A stretch of DNA of 24,225 nt from JAGTVG01 sp964389805 (GTDB lineage: Bacteria > Bacteroidota > Bacteroidia > Cytophagales > Cyclobacteriaceae): positions 1 through 24,225 of the forward strand of contig CAYMFU010000091.1 of NCBI GenBank assembly GCA_964389805.1, read 5' to 3'. The position numbers were made by a program, and so were the translations under genes. The notes beneath the pieces were generated by a model. That model was given only the letters and a program-made list of their open reading frames with translations. It ran no database searches and was not told the origin of the DNA. Numbering within the stretch: position 1 is the stretch's first letter; the number at the start of each line of letters is the position of its first letter. Shown piece by piece: positions 1 through 8,409 of the stretch.

Positions 1-1023
1 ATATGCGGTTATTGCTTTTGCACCATAGACTCTGCCCAGCCTTGTCCATCTCACATATCCCCAGATATCAATTATCAGGATACAAGCCGCCAGTCCCATT
101 GTCGCAAGTCCGGCAGTATATAATGTAAATGAGCTTGTCCACAGGTTTTTGTTCAATGGGAAAACATAACTCCAGAGTTCACCAACCAGCAATAATGAGA
201 ATCCCACGAAAAACAGATAGGCCACCTTTTTGAATGGCTCAGTTACGGTCAGTAAAAGTCTTCCAACCAGCATGCCTATAATAGCTGTACATAGGGCTGG
301 AATTGTGCTTATCAAACCTTCAGGATCCCATGTTGCTTCCCATAAGTATCCGGGTATTATGGCTCTATCAAGCCAGGCGTCCAGGTTTGTTCCGGGTTCA
401 AAATTAGCTGCTATGAATCCTTCTGAAATTTGTTTTATTTCACCAATTGGAACTTCCCCATGTGCAGACATTACCGTTCCGGAGTCGAGGGCTTGACTGA
501 TTACTTCATCTATAGGTACAGGCACGAGGGCCATGATCAACCAATACCCAATCAACAAGGATGCGGCGATCCCCAGCTGTTTTTTCCAATCGGTATTCAG
601 AAAAATTAATGCACCGAAAAGGAACACTACAGCTATTCGCTGCAGAACACCTACCCAGCGAACATCATCTAAACTAAATTCCCAGAAGTCACGACGCAAC
701 ACCCATAATAAAACTCCTACGGCATAAATTTTAAAAGATCTCCAGATTATTTTTTTATATATATCCTTTTTGGGCACCTTAGCCTCCAACCGCTTGGTAT
801 AGGCAAATGAAATGGAAACACCTACTATAAATATAAAGAAGGGAAAAATCAGGTCCGTAGCTGTTATACCATGCCAGCTGGCATGAAGCAGAGGAGCATA
901 CACAGCATCCCATGAGCCTGGATCATTGACGATCACCATCGCGGCAATTGTAAATCCCCTGAGTGCATCCAATGAAATCAATCTTTGCGTGGAGATTTGT
1001 TTTGAAACAGATAAATCACCCAT
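1..1023 (-). CDS. NagX/HGSNAT-like membrane acyltransferase (DUF5009/COG4299 type), 3' end outside window
   Basis: The first 341 codons are visible on the minus strand, starting at ATG 1023-1021 and running off the left edge without a stop. The N-terminus (SLDALRGFTIAAMVIVNDPG at residues 17-36, then LLHASWHGITATDLIFPFF from 45) matches the family that includes human heparan-alpha-glucosaminide N-acetyltransferase and bacterial NagX. His47 in the HASW motif aligns with the histidine proposed as acetyl carrier in the human enzyme. Several hydrophobic segments follow, consistent with a polytopic inner-membrane protein. In bacteria, relatives often sit in N-acetylglucosamine or chitin utilisation loci. 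The divergent neighbour is a GH20 hexosaminidase, which fits that role. Acetyl transfer to an amino sugar is inferred from the family; the substrate is unknown. Confidence 0.85.
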   Translation of the reverse strand, partial: MGDLSVSKQISTQRLISLDALRGFTIAAMVIVNDPGSWDAVYAPLLHASWHGITATDLIFPFFIFIVGVSISFAYTKRLEAKVPKKDIYKKIIWRSFKIYAVGVLLWVLRRDFWEFSLDDVRWVGVLQRIAVVFLFGALIFLNTDWKKQLGIAASLLIGYWLIMALVPVPIDEVISQALDSGTVMSAHGEVPIGEIKQISEGFIAANFEPGTNLDAWLDRAIIPGYLWEATWDPEGLISTIPALCTAIIGMLVGRLLLTVTEPFKKVAYLFFVGFSLLLVGELWSYVFPLNKNLWTSSFTLYTAGLATMGLAACILIIDIWGYVRWTRLGRVYGAKAITAY

Positions 1024-1086
1024 AGAAAAAAATTAGTTGCAGAATTATTCCAATAAAACAAAAACTGTGATAATATTGCATGGCCT

Positions 1087-1119
1087 CTAAACTACAAACT
1101 TTTATTAATATTGTTCAAA
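1087..1119 (-). promoter_or_regulatory. Candidate Bacteroidota-type promoter for the acyltransferase
   Basis: On the minus strand TTTG (1119-1116) is followed after 21 bp by TAGTTTAG (1094-1087), one mismatch from the TAnnTTTG -7 element. It lies about 64 bp upstream of the acyltransferase ATG in the 115-bp divergent intergenic region. No equally good promoter is visible for the plus-strand hexosaminidase. Confidence 0.35.
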
Positions 1120-1138
1120 TTCGTTAATTCATAATCTG

Positions 1139-3748
1139 ATGAAAAGAATTATTTTTATTCTGTCTGTATCATTAATTATCCTGAGTATGTGGACCTGTTC
1201 CGTAAAAAAAAGCCAGGAAGATATGATCCCTAAAGAGGGAGAAATACAAGTTTCATTCGAGCTCGTCAGCAACAATATTGCAGAAAGCGCAAAATTCCTT
1301 GCAAAATTTATATTGAAGAATAATAGTCAGACTACTTTAGGCAGTAGTGGCTGGTCCATGTATTATAATATGGTGACCAGGCTGCCTATTGCAGAATCGG
1401 TTCCTGACATAGTACGGTTAGAACAGATCAATGGTGATTTTTATAGAATGGCACCAACGGAAAAATTTAACCTTGATCCGGGAGAAACACTTGAAGTTGA
1501 ATTTGAAGGTGAAGCCTGGATGATCAAAAAATCCGATGCTCCTTCCGGCGTATATTTCGTTTTTTCTGATTCCAAGGGAAATGAGATCAGCAGAGTTCCG
1601 GTCAATGATATAAAGATCCTGCCATTCACCAAACCGGAACAGATCAGCAGGCACCGGGATGACCAAACACCCATACCAACAGCTGACTGGCAATTTGAAC
1701 AGAACAAAAAGCTTAAGCTCCTGGATAGAAGTGAACTAAAGCAAATTATTCCAACACCTGTTCAACTTGTCGAAAAGGATGGAAAAGTAATTCTAGACGG
1801 AAACCTGATGATACATCATCAATCTAACTTGAAAAGAGAAGCCTCACTCCTGGCAGATCAATTGGGTAATCTAATGGGCAAGAAACCGATGGTAATGGAA
1901 AGCCAGGTATGTGGGCCGAACATAATATGCCTTAGGACCGGTCAGGTTAAGGTCAATTCAGTTGATAAAGAAGCTTATATCCTGGAAACAGATCCTGACA
2001 AAGGTGTGATAATTACGGGAAGTGACCCTGCAGGAGTTTTTTATGGAACGCAAAGCCTGATCGCCTTATTCCCCGTTGAAACTTTTTCTTCTGCAAAAGC
2101 CGGTATTGAATTAAACAGTATAAGTATTTCCGATGCACCTGCTTTCGGGTACAGAGGGATGCATTTTGATGTTGGGAGAAATTTCCAGACAAAAGAGACG
2201 GTCCTGAAGTTTCTGGATATAATGGCTTATTATAAAATGAATGTCTTCCATTTTCATATTACGGATGATGAAGGTTGGAGACTTGAGATCGAGGAATTGC
2301 CGGAGTTAACTCAAATCGGAGCCTTCCGGGGTCATACACTGGATGACTCGGAATATCTGCCACCGGCTTATGGTTCAGGAGCATTTCCTGATCCAGGCAT
2401 CTCTTACGGTAGCGGATTTTATACGAGGCAGGATTTTATTGAGATTCTTAAATATGCGGCGGATCGGCATATCGAAGTAATCCCTGAAGTAAATATGCCT
2501 GGCCATGCCAGAGCAGCCATAAAAGCCATGGAATTCAGATACCGAAAGTTGATGAAAGAAGGGAAGAAAGAAGAAGCTGAAAAGTATTTATTGTCGGATC
2601 CTGATGATCGATCGGAATATTCATCTGCTCAATTATACATTGATAATATTATTTGTGTATGTAAGGATGCCCCGTATACATTTTATGCAACAGTTGTGGA
2701 TGATATCATCGAAATGTATGAGGAAGCCGGTCTGACCTTGAAAACACTTCATACCGGTGGTGATGAAGTACCTCTTGGATCCTGGGAGAAATCACCTTTA
2801 TGTAATGAATTACTAAAAAAGAATCCGGGAATAGGCAATTCCAGGAATCTTCAATCCTACTTTTTTGGGCGGGTGGTGCAAATTCTTAAGGAACGTGAGC
2901 TTGCCATTGCTGGTTGGGAAGAGGTGGCGATGACTTTCTTTGAGGATGGAACCTGGGAAGCAAATGCTGAATTTGCCGGAAAAAATGTTATTCCTTATGT
3001 ATGGAACAGCATATGGGGGAACCAGGACCTGGGTTACAGGCTGGCCAATGGTGGTTATCCCGTAATACTTTGCAACGTCAATAATTTCTATTTTGACTTT
3101 GGTTATAACAAAGATCCGGAAGAACCGGGAGGTTACTGGGGTGGATTTAACGACACCAAAAAGGCTTTCAGTTTTATCCCATACGATCTGTACAAATCTA
3201 TAAAAGTCAATACTATGGGTCACGAATTCGATCCGGTTAAAGACTTTGAGAATCTGGAAAGACTTAGTACGGAAGGTTATAAAAATATTGTTGGGCTCCA
3301 GGGTCAGCTGTGGAGTGAGACGATCAAGGGACCGGATATGCTCGAATATTACAGCTTACCTAAAATGCTTGGTTTAGCTCAAAGGGCATGGCAGGGAACG
3401 CCATCATGGGCATCTATCGAGGATGTATCAAAGCGGGATGCAGCGCTTGACCAGGCCTGGAATGTTTTCGCAAACACCATTGCTCAACGTGAATTTCCGA
3501 GGTTGGACCATATTTTTGGTGGATATAATTATAGAATTGCTCCTCCGGGTGGTGCTATCGTGGATGGAAAGCTGGAAGCCAATACTTCTTTCCCGGGTTT
3601 TGTCATTCGGTATACAACTGACGGTAGCGAACCGGATAATAATTCCAGCCTCTATGCAGGACCCTTTGAGCTAAGTGGATCAGCAAAATTGAAAGCTTTT
3701 AATGCAGTTGGACGAGGCAGCAGAAGTGTAAAGGTCGATATGCAATAA
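1139..3748 (+). CDS. Family GH20 beta-N-acetylhexosaminidase (chitobiase-like), exported lipoprotein
   Basis: An 869-residue protein with the four-domain layout of bacterial chitobiase. A signal peptide ends at Cys20; the preceding MWT makes a poor lipobox, so lipidation is likely but not certain. Residues about 35-165 resemble the CHB_HEX carbohydrate-binding domain, about 203-335 the GH20b domain, about 338-770 the catalytic barrel, and about 800-869 the C-terminal immunoglobulin-like domain (IRYTTDGSEP). The catalytic pair is Asp542-Glu543 in HTGGDEVP: the Asp supports the substrate acetamido group and the Glu is the acid/base. The barrel also carries FHITDDEGWRLEI. The enzyme should release terminal GlcNAc or GalNAc from chitooligosaccharides or glycans in the periplasm or at the cell surface. 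It is divergent from a NagX-like acyltransferase, which supports an amino-sugar module. Confidence 0.95.
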   Translation: MKRIIFILSVSLIILSMWTCSVKKSQEDMIPKEGEIQVSFELVSNNIAESAKFLAKFILKNNSQTTLGSSGWSMYYNMVTRLPIAESVPDIVRLEQINGDFYRMAPTEKFNLDPGETLEVEFEGEAWMIKKSDAPSGVYFVFSDSKGNEISRVPVNDIKILPFTKPEQISRHRDDQTPIPTADWQFEQNKKLKLLDRSELKQIIPTPVQLVEKDGKVILDGNLMIHHQSNLKREASLLADQLGNLMGKKPMVMESQVCGPNIICLRTGQVKVNSVDKEAYILETDPDKGVIITGSDPAGVFYGTQSLIALFPVETFSSAKAGIELNSISISDAPAFGYRGMHFDVGRNFQTKETVLKFLDIMAYYKMNVFHFHITDDEGWRLEIEELPELTQIGAFRGHTLDDSEYLPPAYGSGAFPDPGISYGSGFYTRQDFIEILKYAADRHIEVIPEVNMPGHARAAIKAMEFRYRKLMKEGKKEEAEKYLLSDPDDRSEYSSAQLYIDNIICVCKDAPYTFYATVVDDIIEMYEEAGLTLKTLHTGGDEVPLGSWEKSPLCNELLKKNPGIGNSRNLQSYFFGRVVQILKERELAIAGWEEVAMTFFEDGTWEANAEFAGKNVIPYVWNSIWGNQDLGYRLANGGYPVILCNVNNFYFDFGYNKDPEEPGGYWGGFNDTKKAFSFIPYDLYKSIKVNTMGHEFDPVKDFENLERLSTEGYKNIVGLQGQLWSETIKGPDMLEYYSLPKMLGLAQRAWQGTPSWASIEDVSKRDAALDQAWNVFANTIAQREFPRLDHIFGGYNYRIAPPGGAIVDGKLEANTSFPGFVIRYTTDGSEPDNNSSLYAGPFELSGSAKLKAFNAVGRGSRSVKVDMQ

Positions 3749-4239
3749 AAATTGATACAATAATAATTAATATCAAAATCCGGGGTTTATATTTTTAATC
3801 AGAAATTGATTTATTATTCCTATTTAACAATTCGGGAACTATCCGTAGATTGAGATGGTGATCGGGCAATGTAATCCATGCCCGATATTAATTTGTATAG
3901 TTATCACTTCCGCATGATATTCCTCTATTCATTAATACAATCCTCTTAATAAATATATATTTCTATATAGGCTGGAGAATTTTATATCGGCAAAAAAACA
4001 TTTTGCAATCAAAATTACGGCTAACCCAACAGCATCAGGCAAATATTTTGTTTAATTTTTTATTTATATAAATAGTCATTATTATCGGTATTGAGTGTAT
4101 TTTGCATTTTTGTTTAACTTTTATACTTTTTTATTAAACATTTTTAAAACAAGTCCGTATATAGTTTAAGGAGTTCATTTAGAAATAAAGTCTTTGATAT
4201 AACTCTATTAATAAATTTCCAACAAAACAAAATAAACTT
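3749..4239. other. 491-bp gene-free AT-rich intergenic region
   Basis: No convincing coding frame. It holds the hairpin at 3861-3886 and then about 350 bp of very AT-rich DNA leading to the FAS1 lipoprotein gene. The stretch 4080-4140 has many TTTG and TATA-like strings, but I found no pair with good spacing and a clear TAnnTTTG, so the FAS1 promoter is unplaced. The length leaves room for a long 5' leader. Confidence 0.5.
3861..3886 (+). terminator. Hairpin, possible terminator of the GH20 gene
   Basis: ATCGGGCA (3861-3868) and TGCCCGAT (3879-3886) form a perfect 8-bp stem around a 10-nt loop, 112 bp after the GH20 stop. Only a weak, interrupted T-rich tail follows, so termination is uncertain. 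Confidence 0.4.
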
Positions 4240-6072
4240 ATGAAGAACTTAAAAAAACACTTAAAAAGTATGATGCTGGTGTTCATGGCTATTGCAATGA
4301 TCACCTTCGCAGGTTGTAAGGATGACGAAGATAATCCAACACCCGAACCAACTCAGGATATTGTTGAGCTTGCTCAGGCGACTCCAGATTTGAGTACACT
4401 GGTCGCAGCCATTGATGCAGCTGGATTGACTTCTACACTGAAAGGCCCAGGACCTTTCACAGTATTTGCACCAACAAATGCAGCTTTTGACGCACTTCCG
4501 GATGGAGCTTTAGAGACTTTACTGGCCAACCCAACAGTATTGGCTGACCTTTTAAAGTATCATGTAGTAAGTGGTAATGTAAAATCTACTGATCTTTCCA
4601 GTGGACCTGTACCTACACTCTTAGATGGTGAATCAATTGAGGTTTCTGTCTCAGGAGGTTCTGTTACGCTTAACGGTTCATCTAGTGTAACTTCTGCGGA
4701 TAATGAAGCTTCAAATGGTGTAGTTCACATCATTAACGAAGTAATATTTCCTGAGGGTTTCGAACTTCCTAAGCAGAATATCTTAGAAATTGCAGCTGCC
4801 ACACCAGATTTAAGCATTCTTGTTGATGCTCTTACTCTTTATCCTGATCTGGTTGAAGACTTGAGTGGTGATGGAACTTATACTGTGTTTGCACCAAATA
4901 ATGATGCTTTCACAGCATTCCTAGGTGTAATTGGTCAGACGGGCCTGGATGATATTCCTGAAGAAGTTTTAAGAGATGTTCTTGAATATCATGTTATTTC
5001 TACAGCTGCTTTATTGTCTACTGATTTGTCTGATGGACAAACTGCAGCAACCATAGGTGGAGAGGATGTAACTGTTTCCATAGACGGTAGTGACGTATTC
5101 ATTAGTAACTCTAAGGTTTTAGCGCCAGATGTAGTTGCAAGCAACGGTGTAGTCCACATCATGGAAGATGTAATGGTTCCACCATCAATAGTTCCGATAG
5201 TTGGAACAATAGTGGCTCCAGCCTATTTCAACAAGGACTTTACCACGCTGATCGCTGCAGTTCAGGCTGCTGATCCTAGTATTCTTTCATTGCTGCTGAG
5301 CAGTGGTCCAAGTGAGCAGGGATTAACACTCTTTGCCCCGACCAACGATGCCTTTGTAGCAGCTGGTATTACCGAATTGCCTGATCAGGCTACGTTGGAT
5401 GCAGTCTTAGCATATCATGTGATAGATGCAACAATAATGGCTGCTGATTTACCAACAACTGGTGCTGGTGCATCTGCTGTTACATCACTGGGTGGAGATT
5501 TCTACTTGACAAACAAAGGCTCAGGTGTATTCATCAATGGTAACTCTGAAGTTACGGCAACAGATATCGATGGATCAAATGGCGTGGTACACGTTATTAA
5601 CAGGACTCTGATACCACCTTCATCCAACGTGGTTGAAATTGCAATCAGCTTCAATCCTGATGAGTTTACACAATTGGTCGCTGCCTTATCTAGGACATCT
5701 GGTGAAGATCCTGATTTGCTGGCAGCATTGAGTGGCGATGGTGCATTCACAGTATTCGCACCAACCGATGCAGCTTTTGAAGCACTTTATACTGCCTTGG
5801 GTGTAGCTTCGATAGACGATATTCCATTAGCGACATTGACAGCTGTTCTTCAGCATCATGTTATCGCTACTCCAAGAGTATTTTCTTCAGATCTTGAATC
5901 TGGTGCAGTACCAACTTTGAACGGAGATATTACGATCGACGCTACAGCTGGAACCATTACAGACGGTTCAGGTGGAGTAGCTAACCTGGCTTCAGATGCT
6001 GCCTTCCTGGATGTATTAGGAACTAACGGTGTAATACATGTAATTGACGCAGTACTTATACCTGCACCCTAG
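4240..6072 (+). CDS. Lipoprotein with four tandem fasciclin (FAS1) domains
   Basis: A 610-residue protein with a basic, hydrophobic signal and a clear lipobox (FAGC, Cys26), followed by a short acidic linker (DDEDNPTPEP). Four FAS1 domains follow at about residues 40-172, 178-316, 322-460 and 464-608. Each has the first conserved motif (for example FTVFAPTNAAF), a central YHV or HHV segment, and the closing motif (for example GVVHIINEVIFP). FAS1 domains mediate adhesion or ligand binding in extracellular proteins; no enzymatic role is expected. An exposed position on the outer membrane is inferred from the acidic residues right after the lipid cysteine, similar to surface-export signals in Bacteroidota. 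It is flanked by a long AT-rich upstream region and a strong terminator, so it is probably monocistronic. Confidence 0.95.
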   Translation: MKNLKKHLKSMMLVFMAIAMITFAGCKDDEDNPTPEPTQDIVELAQATPDLSTLVAAIDAAGLTSTLKGPGPFTVFAPTNAAFDALPDGALETLLANPTVLADLLKYHVVSGNVKSTDLSSGPVPTLLDGESIEVSVSGGSVTLNGSSSVTSADNEASNGVVHIINEVIFPEGFELPKQNILEIAAATPDLSILVDALTLYPDLVEDLSGDGTYTVFAPNNDAFTAFLGVIGQTGLDDIPEEVLRDVLEYHVISTAALLSTDLSDGQTAATIGGEDVTVSIDGSDVFISNSKVLAPDVVASNGVVHIMEDVMVPPSIVPIVGTIVAPAYFNKDFTTLIAAVQAADPSILSLLLSSGPSEQGLTLFAPTNDAFVAAGITELPDQATLDAVLAYHVIDATIMAADLPTTGAGASAVTSLGGDFYLTNKGSGVFINGNSEVTATDIDGSNGVVHVINRTLIPPSSNVVEIAISFNPDEFTQLVAALSRTSGEDPDLLAALSGDGAFTVFAPTDAAFEALYTALGVASIDDIPLATLTAVLQHHVIATPRVFSSDLESGAVPTLNGDITIDATAGTITDGSGGVANLASDAAFLDVLGTNGVIHVIDAVLIPAP

Positions 6073-6097
6073 GTTGTTGGGTATTTGTTTGATAGAT

Positions 6098-6141
6098 TCC
6101 CGCCAATGTGCTGCTCCGGCAGTACCGGCGGGATTTTTTTT
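6098..6141 (+). terminator. Strong intrinsic terminator after the FAS1 gene
   Basis: TCCCGCC (6098-6104) pairs with GGCGGGA (6127-6133). An inner CTGC/GCAG stem lies in the loop, and eight T residues (6134-6141) follow. It starts 26 bp after the FAS1 stop and is the clearest rho-independent terminator in the window. Confidence 0.9.
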
Positions 6142-6220
6142 ATTTACCCACATAAGGAATTGGTGATGTTGTCACATGCCTGAATAGATTGTATATTTAT
6201 TCTTTAATTTTTTTTAGCAT

Positions 6221-7651
6221 ATGATAAGCATTGAAGAATTCCGGGAACATGCACACCAGATGGTCGATTGGATGGCCGACTATTACACATCAATAGAAAA
6301 GTATCCTGTAAAATCAAATGTTAATCCGGGAGATATCCTTAAACAGATCCCCGATAACGCACCTCAACAGGGTGAACCTATGTCCAAAATCTTTGAGGAT
6401 TTTAAAAATATAATTATGCCAGGTATTACACACTGGCAAAATCCTAAGTGGTTCGCCTATTTCCAGGCCAATTCAAGTTATCCTTCCGTTCTGGCCGAAA
6501 TGCTTACCGCGACCCTTGCTACCCAATGCATGATCTGGGAAACTTCACCTGCGGCTACTGAACTTGAAGAAAAAATGATGGTCTGGCTGAAAGATATCAT
6601 GGGCCTTCCAGATCATTTCGAAGGCGTTATACAAGACACCGCTTCCACTGCGACGCTTTGTGCATTTCTATCTGCACGGGAAAAAGCCAGTAATTTTGAA
6701 ATCAATAAAAAGGGCTATACGGGGGATGAGAATTACCGGATTTACTGCTCCACAGAAACACATTCTTCTATTGATAAAGCAATCCGGATAGCCGGGATGG
6801 GAGATGAGAACCTGGTAAAGGTGAAGGTAAACGGTAAGCTCGCCATGAGATCGGAAAATCTTGAAGATGCCATTGATAAAGATATCAGATCAGGGAAAAA
6901 ACCACTTTGTGTGGTAGCAACAATTGGCACGACTGGCACCCTGGCTATTGATCCCCTCAGAAAAATAGCTGAGATCACTCAAAAATATGGGATCTGGCTC
7001 CATGTCGATGCTGCTTATGCAGGTTCAGCCACGATTATCCCGGAATTCAGGTGGATGATCGATGGATTGGAATATGCCGACAGCTATGTCTTTAATCCCC
7101 ACAAGTGGTTATTTACCAATTTCGACCTCTCTGCCTATTATGTGAAAGACAAAGATGTGTTGATCCGGACCTTCTCGATAATGCCTGAGTACCTGAAAAC
7201 TCAGGTCGACCAGAAAGTGAATAATTACCGTGACTGGGGCATACAGTTAGGCAGGAGGTTCAGGGCATTGAAGATCTGGTTTGTTCTCAGGAACTTTGGT
7301 AAAACAGAATTGAAAAAACGGATAAAAAAGCACATTGACATGGTTCAGGAACTGGCCAGTGAAATTAAAAATGATCCTGAATATGAGTTGATGGTAGAGA
7401 ATCCCTTGAATATGGTCTGTTTCCGGTTTCATCCAGTTGGCATAAACGATGAAGTGAAGTTAAATACTATGAATGAAAGTATCCTTCATGAGATCAATGC
7501 CACAGGGGAAACATTTCTAACCCATACCATGATCAAAGGGGCCTATGTCATTCGCCTTGTGGCAGGTCAGACTTACCTGGAAAAGGAACACCTCCGGAAA
7601 GTCTGGCAATTAATAAGGGAAACCTGTTATAATATATACGAGGATGAATAA
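6221..7651 (+). CDS. PLP-dependent aromatic L-amino-acid decarboxylase (group II decarboxylase)
   Basis: A 476-residue protein close in length to animal DOPA decarboxylase. The PLP lysine is Lys295 in FNPHKWLFTNFD. His181 (TETHSSIDKA) corresponds to the histidine that stacks on the PLP ring, and Asp263 (LHVDAAYAGS) to the aspartate that contacts the pyridine nitrogen. The N-terminal HWQNPKWFAYFQANSSYPS and WETSPAATELE segments are typical of the DDC/TyrDC/HDC branch. The reaction is decarboxylation of an aromatic amino acid (Trp, Tyr, Phe or DOPA) to the amine in the cytoplasm; which substrate cannot be told by eye. A weak promoter (GTTG-N20-TATATTTA at 6168-6199) lies after the FAS1 terminator. 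The last 8 bp overlap trmH, suggesting translational coupling. Confidence 0.92.
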   Translation: MISIEEFREHAHQMVDWMADYYTSIEKYPVKSNVNPGDILKQIPDNAPQQGEPMSKIFEDFKNIIMPGITHWQNPKWFAYFQANSSYPSVLAEMLTATLATQCMIWETSPAATELEEKMMVWLKDIMGLPDHFEGVIQDTASTATLCAFLSAREKASNFEINKKGYTGDENYRIYCSTETHSSIDKAIRIAGMGDENLVKVKVNGKLAMRSENLEDAIDKDIRSGKKPLCVVATIGTTGTLAIDPLRKIAEITQKYGIWLHVDAAYAGSATIIPEFRWMIDGLEYADSYVFNPHKWLFTNFDLSAYYVKDKDVLIRTFSIMPEYLKTQVDQKVNNYRDWGIQLGRRFRALKIWFVLRNFGKTELKKRIKKHIDMVQELASEIKNDPEYELMVENPLNMVCFRFHPVGINDEVKLNTMNESILHEINATGETFLTHTMIKGAYVIRLVAGQTYLEKEHLRKVWQLIRETCYNIYEDE

Positions 7652-8348
7652 GATAAAAAAATATCTGGATCTGGTGGAAGATAAGAATGCACTATTGCAA
7701 TATCTTCAACGATATATGACTGAAGATCGGAGCATCAGGTTTCAAGAGGTGTTGAAATATCGTACCAGGCATTTCACAGTTGCAGTCGAGGATGTTTTCA
7801 AGGAAAGGAATGCAAGCGCTATCGTGCGAACAGCAGATTGTTTTGGAATACAGGATGTTCACATCATCGAGAATCAAAATGAATACCTCATCTCTGAAAA
7901 CATCTCAAAAGGGGCAGAGAAATGGGTTAATGTGAGTATTTACGATGATAGAACAAATAATACGGGGGCATGTATGGCAGAATTAAGGGATAAGGGATAC
8001 CAGATTATAGCAACTTCACCACATGCTTCCGGATCGGATCCTGATAATTTCAACATTTCAGGAAAATCAGCCTTCTTCCTGGGGGGAGAGAAAGAAGGTT
8101 TGACAGATGAAGTCCTTGAACAAGCCGATGGATACATCAAAATACCTATGTATGGATTCACTGAGAGTTATAATATATCTGTTGCAGGTGCTTTAATGCT
8201 ATATGAGCTCACCAGGCGCTTACATCAATCAGAAATAAACTGGAGACTCACAGAGCAAGAAAAACTTGAACTGCAACTTGACTGGACTATTAAAACCATT
8301 GCAAGTTCAGAAAATCTTATTAAAAAATACCTCGATAATAAGCCTTGA
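7644..8348 (+). CDS. trmH: TrmH-type (SpoU/SPOUT) tRNA 2'-O-ribose methyltransferase
   Basis: A 234-residue SPOUT methyltransferase. The three family motifs are present: NASAIVRTADCFG (residues 56-68, with the expected catalytic Arg62), FFLGGEKEGLTDEV, and IPMYGFTESYNISVAGAL, which form the trefoil-knot S-adenosylmethionine site. The C-terminal segment (LTEQEKLELQLDWTI) resembles the C-terminal helix of TrmH that contacts tRNA. The likely reaction is 2'-O-methylation of G18 in the tRNA D-loop; an rRNA methyltransferase of the same superfamily is the main alternative. It carries roughly 20 more N-terminal residues than E. coli TrmH. ATG 7644 lies inside the last codons of the decarboxylase gene, so the two are probably co-translated, although their functions have no obvious link. 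Confidence 0.9.
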   Translation: MNKIKKYLDLVEDKNALLQYLQRYMTEDRSIRFQEVLKYRTRHFTVAVEDVFKERNASAIVRTADCFGIQDVHIIENQNEYLISENISKGAEKWVNVSIYDDRTNNTGACMAELRDKGYQIIATSPHASGSDPDNFNISGKSAFFLGGEKEGLTDEVLEQADGYIKIPMYGFTESYNISVAGALMLYELTRRLHQSEINWRLTEQEKLELQLDWTIKTIASSENLIKKYLDNKP

Positions 8349-8409
8349 ATTAGGGTTTATAATGAGTAATAGTATAATTTTAAATATCCGATTCACCTGA
8401 TTTTTTAAC

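Noticed and set aside
2813..3223. A long antisense open frame of 136 codons within the hexosaminidase gene
   Set aside because: It lies wholly inside a well-supported GH20 catalytic domain, has no recognisable motif and is a shadow of the coding strand.
4080..4240. A promoter for the FAS1 lipoprotein gene
   Set aside because: Many TTTG and TATA-like strings occur in this very AT-rich stretch, but none pairs with a clear TAnnTTTG at proper spacing.
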